Below, piece after piece: positions 1 to 10,343 of a DNA stretch of 64,000 nucleotides. The notes beneath the pieces were generated by a model, which had not been told where the DNA came from, ran no database searches, and saw nothing but the letters and a program-made list of their open reading frames with translations. Positions within the stretch are counted from its first letter, which is position 1. Every line of letters begins with the position of its first letter. This DNA is from Dokdonia sp. Its GTDB lineage: Bacteria; Bacteroidota; Bacteroidia; Flavobacteriales; Flavobacteriaceae. The translations under genes were made by a program, and so were the position numbers. Location of the stretch: the NCBI GenBank assembly GCA_020630915.1, contig JAHDIF010000005.1:62434-126433 (forward strand), in the 5' to 3' direction.

Positions 1-30
1 TCGGGTAAAAATCGTAAAGCAGTAGCATAA
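1..30 (+). CDS. secY: C-terminal tail of SecY (partial, runs off window start)
   Basis: Nine codons ending in TAA are visible; the deduced tail SGKNRKAVA is basic and lysine/arginine containing. SecY, the core channel of the Sec translocon, normally sits immediately before infA in Bacteroidota ribosomal operons, so position is the main argument. The stop overlaps the infA start as TAATG, which suggests translational coupling. Nothing domain-like is visible, so the call rests on synteny. Confidence 0.55.
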   Translation, partial: SGKNRKAVA

Positions 31-245
31 TGGCAAAGCAAGCAGCAATAGAACAAGACGGTTCCATCATAGAGGCTTTATCTAACGCAATGTTTAGAGT
101 AGAGTTAGAAAATGGTCACGTAGTAACCGCACATATATCAGGTAAGATGCGTATGCATTATATTAAGTTATTACCTGGAGACAAAGTAAAATTAGAAATG
201 AGTCCTTACGATCTAACGAAGGCTCGTATAACATACCGTTATTAA
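30..245 (+). CDS. infA: Translation initiation factor IF-1
   Basis: This 71-aa protein is a single S1/OB-fold domain, the usual length for IF-1. It begins [13 protein letters not shown] and carries the family core [19 protein letters not shown] and [15 protein letters not shown], ending in ITYRY. IF-1 binds the ribosomal A site during initiation. The start codon overlaps the preceding stop. The next gene, rpmJ, follows after 18 bp, the standard infA-rpmJ order. Confidence 0.97.
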   Translation: MAKQAAIEQDGSIIEALSNAMFRVELENGHVVTAHISGKMRMHYIKLLPGDKVKLEMSPYDLTKARITYRY

Positions 246-263
246 CGGTTTAATAGCTTTATT

Positions 264-380
264 ATGAAAGTAAGAGCATCTATAAAGAAAAGAAGTGCCG
301 ATTGCAAGATTGTACGTCGCAAAGGCAGATTATACGTAATAAATAAAAAGAACCCTAGGTTTAAACAAAGACAAGGTTAA
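264..380 (+). CDS. rpmJ: 50S ribosomal protein L36
   Basis: A 38-aa ORF beginning [11 protein letters not shown] and ending NPRFKQRQG, matching L36. The zinc-ligand region reads [19 protein letters not shown]: a single cysteine remains and the other zinc ligands of the C-C-C-H set (found in some L36) are not evident, so this is a zinc-free (C-minus) type. It lies between infA and rpsM as expected. It is short but unmistakable in sequence and position. Confidence 0.96.
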   Translation: MKVRASIKKRSADCKIVRRKGRLYVINKKNPRFKQRQG

Positions 381-385
381 TAGTT

Positions 386-760
386 ATGGCTAGAATTGCA
401 GGGATAGATGTCCCAAAACAAAAGAGAGGTGTAATTGCATTAACATACATCTTTGGAATAGGAAGAAGTAGAGCTAAAGAGATTTTGGCAGCTGCTAACG
501 TATCAGAAGATAAAAAAGTAAACGAATGGGATGACGATGAAATCGGTCGTATTCGTGAAGCTGTAGGATCTTATACAATAGAAGGTGAATTACGTAGTGA
601 GGTATCTTTAAACATTAAGCGTTTAATGGATATAGGATGTTATAGAGGTATACGTCACCGTACAGGTCTTCCTTTGAGAGGTCAGCGTACTAAGAACAAC
701 TCTAGAACGAGAAAAGGAAAGCGTAAAACTGTTGCAAACAAAAAGAAAGCAACTAAATAA
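386..760 (+). CDS. rpsM: 30S ribosomal protein S13
   Basis: 124 aa, the usual S13 size. The N-terminus [20 protein letters not shown] and the helix-two-turn-helix region ([15 protein letters not shown]) are family hallmarks, as is [29 protein letters not shown] near the C-terminus. The basic tail contacts the P-site tRNA. The gene starts 5 bp after rpmJ and ends 12 bp before rpsK, so it is part of the same operon. Confidence 0.97.
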   Translation: MARIAGIDVPKQKRGVIALTYIFGIGRSRAKEILAAANVSEDKKVNEWDDDEIGRIREAVGSYTIEGELRSEVSLNIKRLMDIGCYRGIRHRTGLPLRGQRTKNNSRTRKGKRKTVANKKKATK

Positions 761-772
761 TAAGGTCTTACA

Positions 773-1156
773 ATGGCAAAGCAAAGTACAAAAAAGCGTA
801 AAGTTGTTATTGAATCTGTTGGTGAAGCACATATCACCGCATCTTTCAATAACCTAATTATATCTCTTACTAATAAAAAAGGAGATGTGATCTCTTGGTC
901 GTCTGCTGGGAAAATGGGCTTTAGAGGTTCTAAAAAGAATACTCCATATGCAGCTCAAACAGCAGCAGAAGATTGTGCAAAGGTTGCACACGAAGCAGGT
1001 CTTCGTAAGGTTAAAGTATATGTAAAGGGGCCTGGTAATGGACGTGAGTCTGCTATCCGTACGCTACATAATAATGGTATAGAGGTTACAGAAATTATTG
1101 ATGTTACTCCAATGCCTCATAATGGTTGTCGTCCACCAAAAAGACGTCGCGTTTAA
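773..1156 (+). CDS. rpsK: 30S ribosomal protein S11
   Basis: 127 aa. The core contains [27 protein letters not shown] and [14 protein letters not shown], then [15 protein letters not shown] and the conserved end [16 protein letters not shown]11 forms part of the platform of the 30S subunit. It follows rpsM by 12 bp and precedes rpsD by 79 bp; that longer gap holds a possible hairpin (see 1171-1219). Confidence 0.97.
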   Translation: MAKQSTKKRKVVIESVGEAHITASFNNLIISLTNKKGDVISWSSAGKMGFRGSKKNTPYAAQTAAEDCAKVAHEAGLRKVKVYVKGPGNGRESAIRTLHNNGIEVTEIIDVTPMPHNGCRPPKRRRV

Positions 1157-1170
1157 TTTAATTAATATCT

Positions 1171-1219
1171 TGAGGGAATACGGTTTGCAAAGGATTGACC
1201 TTAATTTCTAACCCCCTCA
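1171..1219 (+). promoter_or_regulatory. Possible leader hairpin upstream of rpsD
   Basis: In the 79-bp rpsK-rpsD gap, TGAGGG at 1171-1176 can pair with CCCTCA at 1214-1219, enclosing a 37-nt loop. The gap is longer than the others in this operon. S4 represses its own operon in several bacteria, so a leader is conceivable, but the stem is only 6 bp and may be chance. Confidence 0.2.
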
Positions 1220-1235
1220 CAAAACACTTTAAGAA

Positions 1236-1841
1236 ATGGCAAGATATACCGGTCCTAAAACTAAAATTGCTCGTAAGTTTAGCGAAGCAATTTTTGGGGA
1301 AGACAAATCATTCGAAAAAAGAAATTACCCACCTGGGCAACACGGAAACAACAGGAGAAGAGGTAAAAAATCTGAGTACGCAGTTCAACTAGCAGAAAAG
1401 CAAAAAGCAAAATATACATATGGTATATTAGAAAGACAATTTAGAAACTTATATGATAAAGCTAACCGCGCACCTGGTATTACGGGTGAGGTGTTATTGC
1501 AATTATGTGAGCAACGTCTTGATAATGTAGTGTACAGAATGGGAATAGCCCCTACTCGAAGTGGAGGTCGTCAATTAGTTTCTCACCGTCACATTACTGT
1601 GAATGGAGGAATTGTAAATATCCCATCATACCAGGTAAAGCCTGGAGATGTAGTTGCCGTAAGAGAGAAGTCGAAATCTTTAGAGGTTGTACAGAATTCT
1701 TTAGCAAATGCAAGTCACGTGTACGAGTGGATCACTTGGAATAACGATAAGAAGGAAGGTACTTTCGTAGCCGTACCTCAACGTTTACAGATCCCAGAGA
1801 ACATTAATGTTCAGTTCATTGTAGAATTGTACTCGAAGTAA
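1236..1841 (+). CDS. rpsD: 30S ribosomal protein S4
   Basis: 201 aa, normal S4 length. It begins [15 protein letters not shown], then has [10 protein letters not shown] and the S4 RNA-binding domain around residues 90-155 ([30 protein letters not shown]). It ends [13 protein letters not shown]4 nucleates 16S rRNA assembly. ATG at 1236 gives the conserved N-terminus; an overlapping ORF from 1195 in another frame is a shadow. rpoA follows after 26 bp. Confidence 0.97.
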   Translation: MARYTGPKTKIARKFSEAIFGEDKSFEKRNYPPGQHGNNRRRGKKSEYAVQLAEKQKAKYTYGILERQFRNLYDKANRAPGITGEVLLQLCEQRLDNVVYRMGIAPTRSGGRQLVSHRHITVNGGIVNIPSYQVKPGDVVAVREKSKSLEVVQNSLANASHVYEWITWNNDKKEGTFVAVPQRLQIPENINVQFIVELYSK

Positions 1842-1867
1842 TATTAACGAACACTAGAAAACAAGAT

Positions 1868-2860
1868 ATGGCAATATTAAATTTCCAGAAGCCGGATAAA
1901 GTCATTATGATTGACTCTACTGATTTTGAAGGTAAGTTTGAATTTAGACCTTTAGAGCCAGGTTATGGTTTAACAGTGGGTAATGCATTAAGACGTGTGT
2001 TACTTTCATCTCTAGAAGGATTTGCAATCACTTCTGTTCGTATCGAAGGAGTGGATCACGAGTTTTCGACTATCGCAGGTGTGGTGGAAGACGTAACTGA
2101 GATTATTCTTAATCTTAAGCAAGTTCGTTTTAAAAGACAGATAGAGGAAATTGATAATGAAACTGTAACAATCTCATTGGGAGGTGCAGATCAATTGACT
2201 GCCGGTGATTTTCAGAAATTTATTTCTGGATTTCAAGTATTAAATCCTGATCTTGTGATTGCTAACATGGATAAGAAGGTAAATCTTAACCTAGAGATCA
2301 CTATTGAAAAAGGTAGAGGGTATGTTCCTGCAGAAGAGAATAAAAAATCTAATGCACCATTAGGAACTATTTTTACTGATTCAATCTATACACCTATACG
2401 TAATGTAAAGTATAGCATAGAGAATTACAGAGTTGAGCAAAAGACGGATTATGAAAAGTTAGTTTTTGAGATTATTACTGACGGATCAATTCATCCTAAG
2501 GAAGCTCTTACTGAGGCTGCTAAAACTCTTATCCATCACTTCATGTTATTTTCTGATGAGCGTATTACGCTTGAGGCTGATGAAATAGCCCAAACAGAAA
2601 CGTATGATGAAGAGTCACTGCATATGCGTCAACTATTAAAAACACGTTTAATTGATATGGATTTATCGGTACGTGCGCTTAACTGTTTGAAAGCTGCAGA
2701 AGTAGAAACTTTAGGAGATCTTGTTTCTTACAATAAGAACGATCTAATGAAGTTTAGAAACTTTGGTAAGAAATCATTGACAGAACTAGAAGAACTAGTA
2801 AATGTAAAGGGACTTAATTTTGGTATGGATTTATCAAAATACAAACTTGATAAAGACTAA
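1868..2860 (+). CDS. rpoA: DNA-directed RNA polymerase subunit alpha
   Basis: 330 aa, typical of bacterial alpha. The N-terminal dimerisation domain includes [27 protein letters not shown] and [14 protein letters not shown]. The C-terminal domain, after a linker near residue 240, contains [25 protein letters not shown] and [15 protein letters not shown], the helix-hairpin-helix that contacts UP elements and activators. It sits between rpsD and rplQ in the canonical alpha operon. Confidence 0.97.
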   Translation: MAILNFQKPDKVIMIDSTDFEGKFEFRPLEPGYGLTVGNALRRVLLSSLEGFAITSVRIEGVDHEFSTIAGVVEDVTEIILNLKQVRFKRQIEEIDNETVTISLGGADQLTAGDFQKFISGFQVLNPDLVIANMDKKVNLNLEITIEKGRGYVPAEENKKSNAPLGTIFTDSIYTPIRNVKYSIENYRVEQKTDYEKLVFEIITDGSIHPKEALTEAAKTLIHHFMLFSDERITLEADEIAQTETYDEESLHMRQLLKTRLIDMDLSVRALNCLKAAEVETLGDLVSYNKNDLMKFRNFGKKSLTELEELVNVKGLNFGMDLSKYKLDKD

Positions 2861-2872
2861 CGTAAAGAAGTA

Positions 2873-2888
2873 CGCTTTCGCGAAAGCG
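2873..2888. repeat. Highly iterated palindrome, copy in rpoA-rplQ spacer
   Basis: Perfect 16-bp palindrome CGCTTTCGCGAAAGCG between two genes of one operon. It has no T-tract, so it is not a terminator. One of 12 perfect 14-bp cores in the window. Confidence 0.9.
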
Positions 2889-2905
2889 AATAAAGAATTA
2901 TTACA

Positions 2906-3373
2906 ATGAGACACGGAAAAAAAGTAAACCATTTAGGTAGAAAAACAGCCCATAGAAAAGCAATGCTTGCTAACATGGCTTGTTCCCTAATCGAACATAA
3001 AAGAATCAATACTACCGTTGCAAAGGCAAAAGCCTTAAGACAATTTGTAGAACCTTTGGTTACAAAGGCAAAAGAGGATACCACGCACAACAGACGTATA
3101 GTTTTTAGTCGTCTTCGCCAAAAAGAAGCAGTGACAGAATTATTTAGAGACGTTGCAGTAAAAATTGGTGACCGTCCAGGGGGTTATACCAGAATTATTA
3201 AATTAGGTAATCGTCTAGGGGATAATGCAGATATGGCGATGATAGAATTAGTGGATTACAATGAGATCTACAATGCAGGAAAACCAGCAAAAAAGAAATC
3301 TACGCGTAGAGGAAGAACAAAGAAAACTGATGCAGTAGCTACTCCACCTGTATCTTCTAATGAGGAAGAATAG
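2906..3373 (+). CDS. rplQ: 50S ribosomal protein L17
   Basis: 155 aa. Residues 1-115 match L17: [34 protein letters not shown] and [17 protein letters not shown]. coli L17 is about 127 aa; here a lysine/arginine- and serine-rich tail ([14 protein letters not shown], then an acidic end) extends it. Such tails are common in Bacteroidota (family knowledge). The gene closes the operon and is followed by a strong terminator. Confidence 0.96.
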   Translation: MRHGKKVNHLGRKTAHRKAMLANMACSLIEHKRINTTVAKAKALRQFVEPLVTKAKEDTTHNRRIVFSRLRQKEAVTELFRDVAVKIGDRPGGYTRIIKLGNRLGDNADMAMIELVDYNEIYNAGKPAKKKSTRRGRTKKTDAVATPPVSSNEEE

Positions 3374-3409
3374 GTCGGGGCGACTGTTACAAAAAGGTTA
3401 AATAGTATC

Positions 3410-3440
3410 GGGATTTACCGCAAGGTGAGTCCCTTTTTTT
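3410..3440 (+). terminator. Rho-independent terminator of the ribosomal protein operon
   Basis: A 10-bp stem (3410-3419 with 3424-3433, including G-U pairs) closed by a GCAA tetraloop is followed by seven Ts. It lies 37 bp after rplQ. Confidence 0.85.
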
Positions 3441-3508
3441 ATTTTTACAGTGTAATTAGAGATTTGGCAAAGTATTTGCCTTACTATGTATAATTGATAA
3501 ATAATATT

Positions 3509-4198
3509 ATGAAAAAAATAATTGGAATGTTCGTTTTACTTATCTCAACTGTGAGTTATGGACAAGTTGACGCAAATAATAATACTCTAGGAGCTCTAGC
3601 AACATATGGTCCAGATGGGGCTAATGTGGGAGGTGCAAGTTTAGTTATAAACCCACCAAGACCTATAGAAGGGTCTGTTTATTTATTTGATGAGTGGAGA
3701 AATAACGGTACTATACAAACTGCCGATGCCTCGTATAAATTGAGGAATATAAATTTTAATGCGCAGAGAAATGCATTTGAATCTCAAATACCTAATACTG
3801 ATTCTATTTTTACTTTTGATTTTACTAACATTGAAAAGATGATCGTGAATAATAGAACATTTCAAAATGTATACTCTCCAATTGATGGGGGTTATAAGAT
3901 ATTAGAAGTCATTGCCGAGGACGGAAAGTATGCGATTTATAAAGATAATTATATCGAAATTAAAGAAGGCAGCCCTAACCCTATGCTTGCACAGGCTAAT
4001 GACAAATATATCAAGAGAGATTCATACTATTTAAAGAACGGAAAGTCATTTAAGCGCTTTAGAATGAAAAAGTCTGGCATATTAAAATCTATGGGCAATA
4101 AGGCAAAAAAAGTTGAAAATTATGCAAAAGAAAATAATCTAAGCTTTAAGAATCCTCAACAACTACAAAAAATAGTGTCATATTACGGAAGCCTCTAA
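3509..4198 (+). CDS. Secreted protein of unknown function
   Basis: 229 aa from the ATG at 3509; a TTG 15 bp upstream is in frame, but the ATG gives a clean signal peptide (MKKIIGMFVLLISTVSYGQ, cleavage probably after SYG). The mature protein has no motif I recognise; it is rich in Asn and in beta-prone stretches, with a basic helical end (KSMGNKAKKVENYAKENN). It stands alone between the ribosomal operon terminator and its own terminator, so it is probably monocistronic. Likely periplasmic or exported; function unknown. Confidence 0.7.
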   Translation: MKKIIGMFVLLISTVSYGQVDANNNTLGALATYGPDGANVGGASLVINPPRPIEGSVYLFDEWRNNGTIQTADASYKLRNINFNAQRNAFESQIPNTDSIFTFDFTNIEKMIVNNRTFQNVYSPIDGGYKILEVIAEDGKYAIYKDNYIEIKEGSPNPMLAQANDKYIKRDSYYLKNGKSFKRFRMKKSGILKSMGNKAKKVENYAKENNLSFKNPQQLQKIVSYYGSL

Positions 4199-4225
4199 AA
4201 TGTCACTAAGAGATATTACTAATTA

Positions 4226-4249
4226 GGAACCCTCGGGTTCCTTTTTTTT
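4226..4249 (+). terminator. Rho-independent terminator
   Basis: GGAACCC-TC-GGGTTCC hairpin followed by eight Ts, 27 bp after the secreted-protein gene. Confidence 0.85.
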
Positions 4250-4297
4250 GGTTGATAATTTTGCAGAACAACAATTTTTATTAAGGTTAAATTCAAT

Positions 4298-4305
4298 TAT
4301 TTTTG
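4298..4305 (+). promoter_or_regulatory. Bacteroidota -7 promoter element for carA
   Basis: TATTTTTG fits the TAnnTTTG consensus and lies 31 bp before the carA ATG. A small palindrome AACCTTTAAGGTT (4309-4321) overlaps the expected transcript start. No clear -33 TTG at the usual spacing. Confidence 0.4.
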
Positions 4306-4336
4306 CATAACCTTTAAGGTTCTTATAAAATGTACT

Positions 4337-5449
4337 ATGAAATACTCAAATAAACGTCCAGCGCTTATATTACTAGCAGATGGCACCATATTTCACGGAA
4401 AAGCTGTGGGTGATAAGGAAGGAACTTCTTTTGGAGAAGTTTGCTTTAATACTGGGATGACTGGTTATCAAGAAATCTTTACGGATCCTTCTTACTTTGG
4501 TCAGCTTATGGTGACTACTAATGCTCATATTGGGAATTATGGAGCTACAGATGAAGAAACAGAATCTGACGACGTGAAGATTGCTGGACTTATATGTAGA
4601 AATTTTAGTTACGTACATTCTAGACAAAATGCAGAAGAATCACTAGAAGAGTTTCTTAACAAGAATAACTTATTTGCTATTTCTGATGTAGATACAAGAG
4701 CGCTCGTAAGCTATATACGCGATAATGGTGCTATGAACGCAGTAATATCTACAGATGTAGATAATATTGAGGGATTAAAGAAGCAGCTTTCAGAGGTTCC
4801 TTCTATGAACGGACTAGAGTTGGCATCAAAAGTCTCTACTACAGAACCTTATTTTTTTGGCGATGAAAAGTCAAGTCTTAAAATAGCCGCTTTAGATATT
4901 GGTGTAAAACGTAATATATTGCGACACTTTGCAAAGAGAGGTGCTTATATCAAAGTCTTTCCGTACAATACTTCTTATAGTGAGATGAAAGCCTGGGGGC
5001 CAGACGGGTATTTTCTGTCTAATGGGCCAGGCGATCCAGAGCCGCTAAAGAATGCCATTCAAGTAGCAAGAGATGTTCTTGAAGAGGACCAACCGCTATT
5101 TGGTATATGTCTCGGTCATCAGGTTATTGCTTTGGCAAATGGTATATCTACGTATAAGATGCACAATGGGCATAGAGGAATTAATCATCCTGTTAAAAAC
5201 CTGCTTACAGGCAAAGGGGAGATCACCTCTCAGAATCACGGTTTTGCGATTAATAGAGAGGAGACAGAAGCAAATGATCAAATAGAAATTACACACGTAC
5301 ACCTTAACGATCATACCGTTGCAGGAATTAGGGTGAAAGATAAAAACTGTTTCTCAGTACAATATCATCCTGAAGCCAGTCCGGGCCCTAACGACGCCAC
5401 CTATCTTTTTGATCAATTTATAGAAAATATTCAAAAAGCAACCGTATAA
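4337..5449 (+). CDS. carA: Carbamoyl-phosphate synthase small (glutaminase) subunit
   Basis: 370 aa. The N-terminal CPSase_sm domain has ALILLADGTIFHGKAVG and TGMTGYQEIFTDPSY. The C-terminal class I glutamine amidotransferase carries the nucleophile elbow GICLGHQV and the His/Glu of QYHPEASPGP. It hydrolyses glutamine and feeds ammonia to CarB for arginine and pyrimidine synthesis. carB is not adjacent here; the gene has its own promoter-like element and terminator and appears monocistronic. Confidence 0.96.
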   Translation: MKYSNKRPALILLADGTIFHGKAVGDKEGTSFGEVCFNTGMTGYQEIFTDPSYFGQLMVTTNAHIGNYGATDEETESDDVKIAGLICRNFSYVHSRQNAEESLEEFLNKNNLFAISDVDTRALVSYIRDNGAMNAVISTDVDNIEGLKKQLSEVPSMNGLELASKVSTTEPYFFGDEKSSLKIAALDIGVKRNILRHFAKRGAYIKVFPYNTSYSEMKAWGPDGYFLSNGPGDPEPLKNAIQVARDVLEEDQPLFGICLGHQVIALANGISTYKMHNGHRGINHPVKNLLTGKGEITSQNHGFAINREETEANDQIEITHVHLNDHTVAGIRVKDKNCFSVQYHPEASPGPNDATYLFDQFIENIQKATV

Positions 5450-5453
5450 CACT

Positions 5454-5478
5454 AGCCCCTATCGAAGGGGCTCTTTTG
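5454..5478 (+). terminator. Rho-independent terminator after carA
   Basis: AGCCCCT (5454-5460) pairs with AGGGGCT (5466-5472) and is followed by CTTTT, starting 4 bp after the carA stop. Confidence 0.75.
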
Positions 5479-5553
5479 TGCGAAAACGTTATCGATGGTA
5501 TTGCACAAAATTTAAAGGACAGACGCCGCTTAAATCGTATCTTTCCATTATAA

Positions 5554-6855
<1,302 letters not shown>

Positions 6856-6894
6856 TATGGCAGTTGTGGCTTAGGCCATCACGAACTAGCATGA

Positions 6895-6923
6895 AAAAAC
6901 ACCCTTCAATCGGGTGTTTTTTT
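6895..6923 (+). terminator. Rho-independent terminator after eno
   Basis: AAAAAACACCC pairs with GGGTGTTTTTTT around a TTCAATC loop, about 40 bp after the enolase stop. Confidence 0.85.
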
Positions 6924-7243
6924 ATGCTATAATATCGATAAATGGTATTTTATTAACGATTAATAGTATGCATAATTATAAAATAATAGTCACTTTATGA
7001 CAATTATATGATATTTTTTAAATATTTTTTTGTTATAAAATACTGATAATCAATAATTAAAACATTAATTTAACATATGACAGAAAAATATTACAATTTC
7101 GTAATTATGAGTTACTCTTTTTGCGTTACTTTTATCTCAAGTTATAGTTGTTATTATAGTATAACTGCTTCGGCTATTTAATTACAACCAGCTTTTGTAT
7201 TGCAAGTTAGTGAATGAACAAGCAACACGATTTTAAGTTGGGT

Positions 7244-7283
7244 AAAGGGCGGGTAAATCGTTTTACGGAGCTCGCTCTTTTTT
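7244..7283 (+). terminator. First terminator-like hairpin between eno and gltA
   Basis: 7244-7253 pairs over 10 positions with 7271-7280 (G-U included); an inner TAAA/TTTA stem and a run of Ts follow. Confidence 0.6.
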
Positions 7284-7333
7284 AAAGAATTATTTTCTGG
7301 CGTAAAAGTCAGAATCTAGGTTTGAAGTTGGGT

Positions 7334-7368
7334 AAAGGGTGCATACTTGGTATGTGCCCTTTTTTTTT
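7334..7368 (+). terminator. Second terminator-like hairpin between eno and gltA
   Basis: 7334-7345 pairs completely (12 bp with G-U) with 7351-7362 around a 5-nt loop and is followed by a run of Ts to 7368. Confidence 0.75.
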
Positions 7369-7644
7369 ATTGCTCTTTTGTCAGTTAACTACTTATAGAA
7401 GTGTTTTTATGCTTTTACTAAATATGCGTGTAAATCTATTTGTACAAGTTTCAGGTATCTATTTTGTAAAAGTTATTTTTAGTAGTAAAAAGCTTTAGTA
7501 AGAAGATTATGTGGCAATAGAAGACATATTATTTTAAGGATTATTTAACCTCATTAGTGTAGGGAAATGTTAAAAAAAACGACTCTTTTTTCGTAATTTA
7601 GCAATCCTTATAAAATAATAATTTCTCAAATACCACAATAACAA

Positions 7645-8931
7645 ATGGCAGATAAAGCTACCCTTACCATAGACGGTCAAAGTTTTGAATTCCCAGTAAT
7701 TACTGGGTCTGAAAATGAGCGTGCAATTGATATTAAAAGCCTACGTGGAGCCACGGGTGGTGTCACAACCATTGATCCTGGATATAAAAACACGGGTTCG
7801 TGTGAGAGTGCTATTACGTTTTTAGATGGAGAGAAAGGAATCTTAAGATACAGAGGATATGCTATAGAAGATCTGGCAGAAAAGGCAGATTTTCTTGAAG
7901 TAGCTTATTTACTCATTTTTGGGGAATTGCCAACTCAAGAGCAGTTGACGAAGTTTCATAAAGATATCAAGGCAGAGTCTCACGTAGATGAGGATATGAA
8001 GAAAATCCTAGATGGGTTTCCTAAGTCTGCTCATCCTATGGGGGTATTAAGTGCTCTTACGTCTGCACTTATCGCTTTTAATCCGAATACGGTTAACGTA
8101 GAGTCTGACGAGGAGATGTATACAGCTATTGTAAAACTCCTTGCAAAATTCCCTGTACTGGCTGCTTGGGCGATGCGCAAGAAAAAGAGCCAGCCATTAG
8201 ATTACGGTGATAACTCATTAGGGTATGTAGAGAACCTTCACAAAATGATGTTTTCTAAACCTAACGAAGAGTATAAGGTAGATAAAGAAATTATCGATGC
8301 GCTCGATAAGTTACTTATTTTACATGCAGATCATGAGCAAAACTGTTCTACCTCTACGGTGCGTATCGTAGGTTCTGCACACGCAGGATTATTTGCATCC
8401 ATATCTGCAGGTATTTCTGCATTATGGGGGCCGCTTCACGGAGGTGCAAATCAAGCGGTGATAGAAATGCTTGAGGCGATCAAAGAAGACGGTGGTGATA
8501 CTAAAAAATATATGGCAAAGGCAAAAGATAAGTCAGATCCCTTTAGACTTATGGGCTTTGGGCACAGAGTATATAAAAATTTCGACCCAAGAGCAAAGAT
8601 CATTAAAGTTGCTGCAGATGACGTTTTAGGACAATTAGGAATTGAAGATCCAGTACTTGATATAGCTAAAGGTCTTGAGAAAGAAGCTTTAAGCGACCCA
8701 TACTTTGTAGATCGTAAATTATATCCTAATGTAGATTTTTACTCAGGAATCATCTATCGTGCTTTAGGTATTCCAGTAGAGATGTTTACCGTGATGTTTG
8801 CCTTAGGACGTGTTCCAGGATGGATTGCACAGTGGAGGGAGATGCGCCAGCGAAAAGAGCCTATTGGACGCCCGCGTCAAATATACATAGGAGAAAACCT
8901 CAGAGAATTTAAGACTGTTTCAGAGAGATAA
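7645..8931 (+). CDS. gltA: Citrate synthase (type II)
   Basis: 428 aa. The N-terminal beta domain (LTIDGQSFEFPVITGSENE) marks the hexameric type II enzymes. The catalytic region contains HADHEQNCSTSTVR, WGPLHGGANQAVIEML and GFGHRVYKNFDPRA, and the end has DFYSGIIYRALGIPVEMFTVMFALGRVPGWIAQW. It condenses oxaloacetate and acetyl-CoA to start the TCA cycle. It has its own terminator; the upstream gap is long and may hold a regulatory RNA. Confidence 0.97.
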   Translation: MADKATLTIDGQSFEFPVITGSENERAIDIKSLRGATGGVTTIDPGYKNTGSCESAITFLDGEKGILRYRGYAIEDLAEKADFLEVAYLLIFGELPTQEQLTKFHKDIKAESHVDEDMKKILDGFPKSAHPMGVLSALTSALIAFNPNTVNVESDEEMYTAIVKLLAKFPVLAAWAMRKKKSQPLDYGDNSLGYVENLHKMMFSKPNEEYKVDKEIIDALDKLLILHADHEQNCSTSTVRIVGSAHAGLFASISAGISALWGPLHGGANQAVIEMLEAIKEDGGDTKKYMAKAKDKSDPFRLMGFGHRVYKNFDPRAKIIKVAADDVLGQLGIEDPVLDIAKGLEKEALSDPYFVDRKLYPNVDFYSGIIYRALGIPVEMFTVMFALGRVPGWIAQWREMRQRKEPIGRPRQIYIGENLREFKTVSER

Positions 8932-8952
8932 CAGCACAAATAGCATATGAAA

Positions 8953-8977
8953 AGCGCCTGTAAGGGCGCTTTTTTTT
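8953..8977 (+). terminator. Rho-independent terminator after gltA
   Basis: AGCGCC (8953-8958) pairs with GGCGCT (8965-8970), then seven Ts; begins 21 bp after the stop. Confidence 0.85.
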
Positions 8978-8990
8978 GTTTTTGAATTAT

Positions 8991-9004
8991 GCTTTCGCGA
9001 AAGC
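8991..9004. repeat. Highly iterated palindrome GCTTTCGCGAAAGC
   Basis: Perfect 14-bp copy between the gltA terminator and the next gene; no T-tract follows. Confidence 0.9.
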
Positions 9005-9032
9005 GTATTATTACCAAAACCTATCATTTTTC

Positions 9033-9040
9033 TATCTTAG
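9033..9040 (+). promoter_or_regulatory. -7-like element 4 nt before the start codon
   Basis: TATCTTAG ends 4 nt before the ATG at 9045, so transcription would begin at or next to the start codon (leaderless mRNA). Confidence 0.4.
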
Positions 9041-9044
9041 CACT

Positions 9045-9959
9045 ATGCTTAAACTACATGTAAAAGATGAGACATCTCGACTAAGAGCTGTTGTATTAGG
9101 AACTGCAGAAAGTTGCGGTCCAACACCCAAACTAGAAGATGCCTATGATCCCAAAAGCGCCTTACATATAAAGGCAGGTACCTATCCCTTAGAAAAAGAT
9201 ATGGTAGCTGAAATGGAAGGCTTAGCTGCGGTTTTTAAAAAATATGACGTGCAGGTATTCCGCCCTAAGGTAATTGAGGATTACAATCAGATATTTTCTA
9301 GAGACATTGGTTTTGTGATTGATAATAAGTTTATCAAGGCAAATATCCTTCCAGATAGAGAGCGTGAGATTGATGCGATACAACACGTGATTGATCAAAT
9401 ACCCCCAACGCACGTTTTTAGATTGCCAGAAGATGCACACGTAGAGGGTGGAGACGTGATGCCGTGGGGTGACTATATTTTTGTTGGGACCTATACAGGA
9501 GAAGACTATCCAGATTATATTACCGCAAGAACCAATAGGGAGGCTGTGCAATATCTAGCAGAATTATTTCCTAAAAAGAAGGTAGTCTCTTTTGAACTAC
9601 GTAAGCATAATACAGATCCAAAAGAAAACGCCTTGCACTTGGACTGTTGCTTCCAGCCAGTGGGGAAGAATAAGGCCATTATTCATAAAAACGGATTCTT
9701 AAAAGAAGAAGAGTATGAATGGCTTCTAGATTTGTTTGGGAAGGAAAACGTTTTTGAGATTGACAAAGAAGAAATGTACAGTATGAATTCTAACATCTTT
9801 AGCATTGCTCCAGATATCGTTATTTCTGAGAAAAATTTTACGCGTTTAAATGCTTGGTTACGCTCTCACAATATAACAGTAGAGGAAGTTGCTTATACGG
9901 AGATCGCTAAGCAAGAGGGTTTACTACGTTGCAGTACACTTCCTTTAATAAGAGATTAG
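9045..9959 (+). CDS. Amidinotransferase / arginine deiminase-fold hydrolase
   Basis: 304 aa from ATG 9045; upstream in-frame codons pass through the palindromic repeat and are unlikely to be coding. The pentein (guanidino-group-modifying) fold is shown by FSRDIGFVIDNKFI, DAHVEGGDVM, HLDCCFQPV and the C-terminal LRCSTLPLIRD, whose Cys is the expected nucleophile with the His of HLD. The family includes arginine deiminases, dimethylarginine hydrolases and citrullinases; I cannot tell which substrate is used. It stands alone with a promoter-like element just before the start. Confidence 0.85.
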   Translation: MLKLHVKDETSRLRAVVLGTAESCGPTPKLEDAYDPKSALHIKAGTYPLEKDMVAEMEGLAAVFKKYDVQVFRPKVIEDYNQIFSRDIGFVIDNKFIKANILPDREREIDAIQHVIDQIPPTHVFRLPEDAHVEGGDVMPWGDYIFVGTYTGEDYPDYITARTNREAVQYLAELFPKKKVVSFELRKHNTDPKENALHLDCCFQPVGKNKAIIHKNGFLKEEEYEWLLDLFGKENVFEIDKEEMYSMNSNIFSIAPDIVISEKNFTRLNAWLRSHNITVEEVAYTEIAKQEGLLRCSTLPLIRD

Positions 9960-10343
9960 ATTACTTAAAGTGTAAAAATAGAAAAGCCGCAGTAGGGGTT
10001 CTGCGGATTTCTCGATTTGGGAATTGTCATTATTTAAGTTAAGCCTTCTAATTGCATAACTTATGGGGGATAATTATCGTAAAAACTACTGATCAAGACA
10101 CCATTAAGTTTTATACAATAATACGTTTAGTGTTACTGTAAAAATAAGCAGTCCCTGGTTTTTACTTTTTTAATATTCTCAATATGAGTTGTTTTGGGCT
10201 CTTTATGTATTTAATCGACAGTTCTCAACAGTAGATCGCCTAGAGCGATGTTAAGTTCAAGTAACTTTTATTCTCTTTGGGGAAGCAACATAAATGGAGT
10301 TTTGAAATACGATACAGATAGTAGGGCATTGTTTCTAAAAAAG
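9960..10343. other. Intergenic region, little recognisable
   Basis: Contains CCGCAG-N8-CTGCGG (9987-10006) followed by only a weak T-rich tail, a poor terminator for the gene upstream. No ORF, repeat or promoter that I could support in the rest. Confidence 0.4.

Larger units (their letters stand above)
7120..7368 (+). ncRNA. Candidate noncoding RNA region with two tandem terminator units
   Basis: The 790-bp eno-gltA gap has no protein gene. AAGTTGGGTAAAGGG occurs at 7235-7249 and again at 7325-7339, exactly 90 bp apart, and each copy runs into a stable hairpin with a T-tract. Upstream, 7140-7200 can form A/T-rich hairpins around a GCTTCGGC loop. This could be one or two small RNAs (6S-like RNAs are known in Flavobacteria) or an attenuator for gltA. 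A 23-codon ORF (7214-7285) covers the first copy but is weak. The rest of the gap (6924-7119, 7370-7640) is A/T rich with nothing obvious. Confidence 0.4.

Noticed and set aside
7214-7285. 23-codon ORF over the first repeated unit
   Set aside because: Its stop falls in the terminator's T run and the second copy lacks an ATG; kept only as a possibility in the RNA finding.
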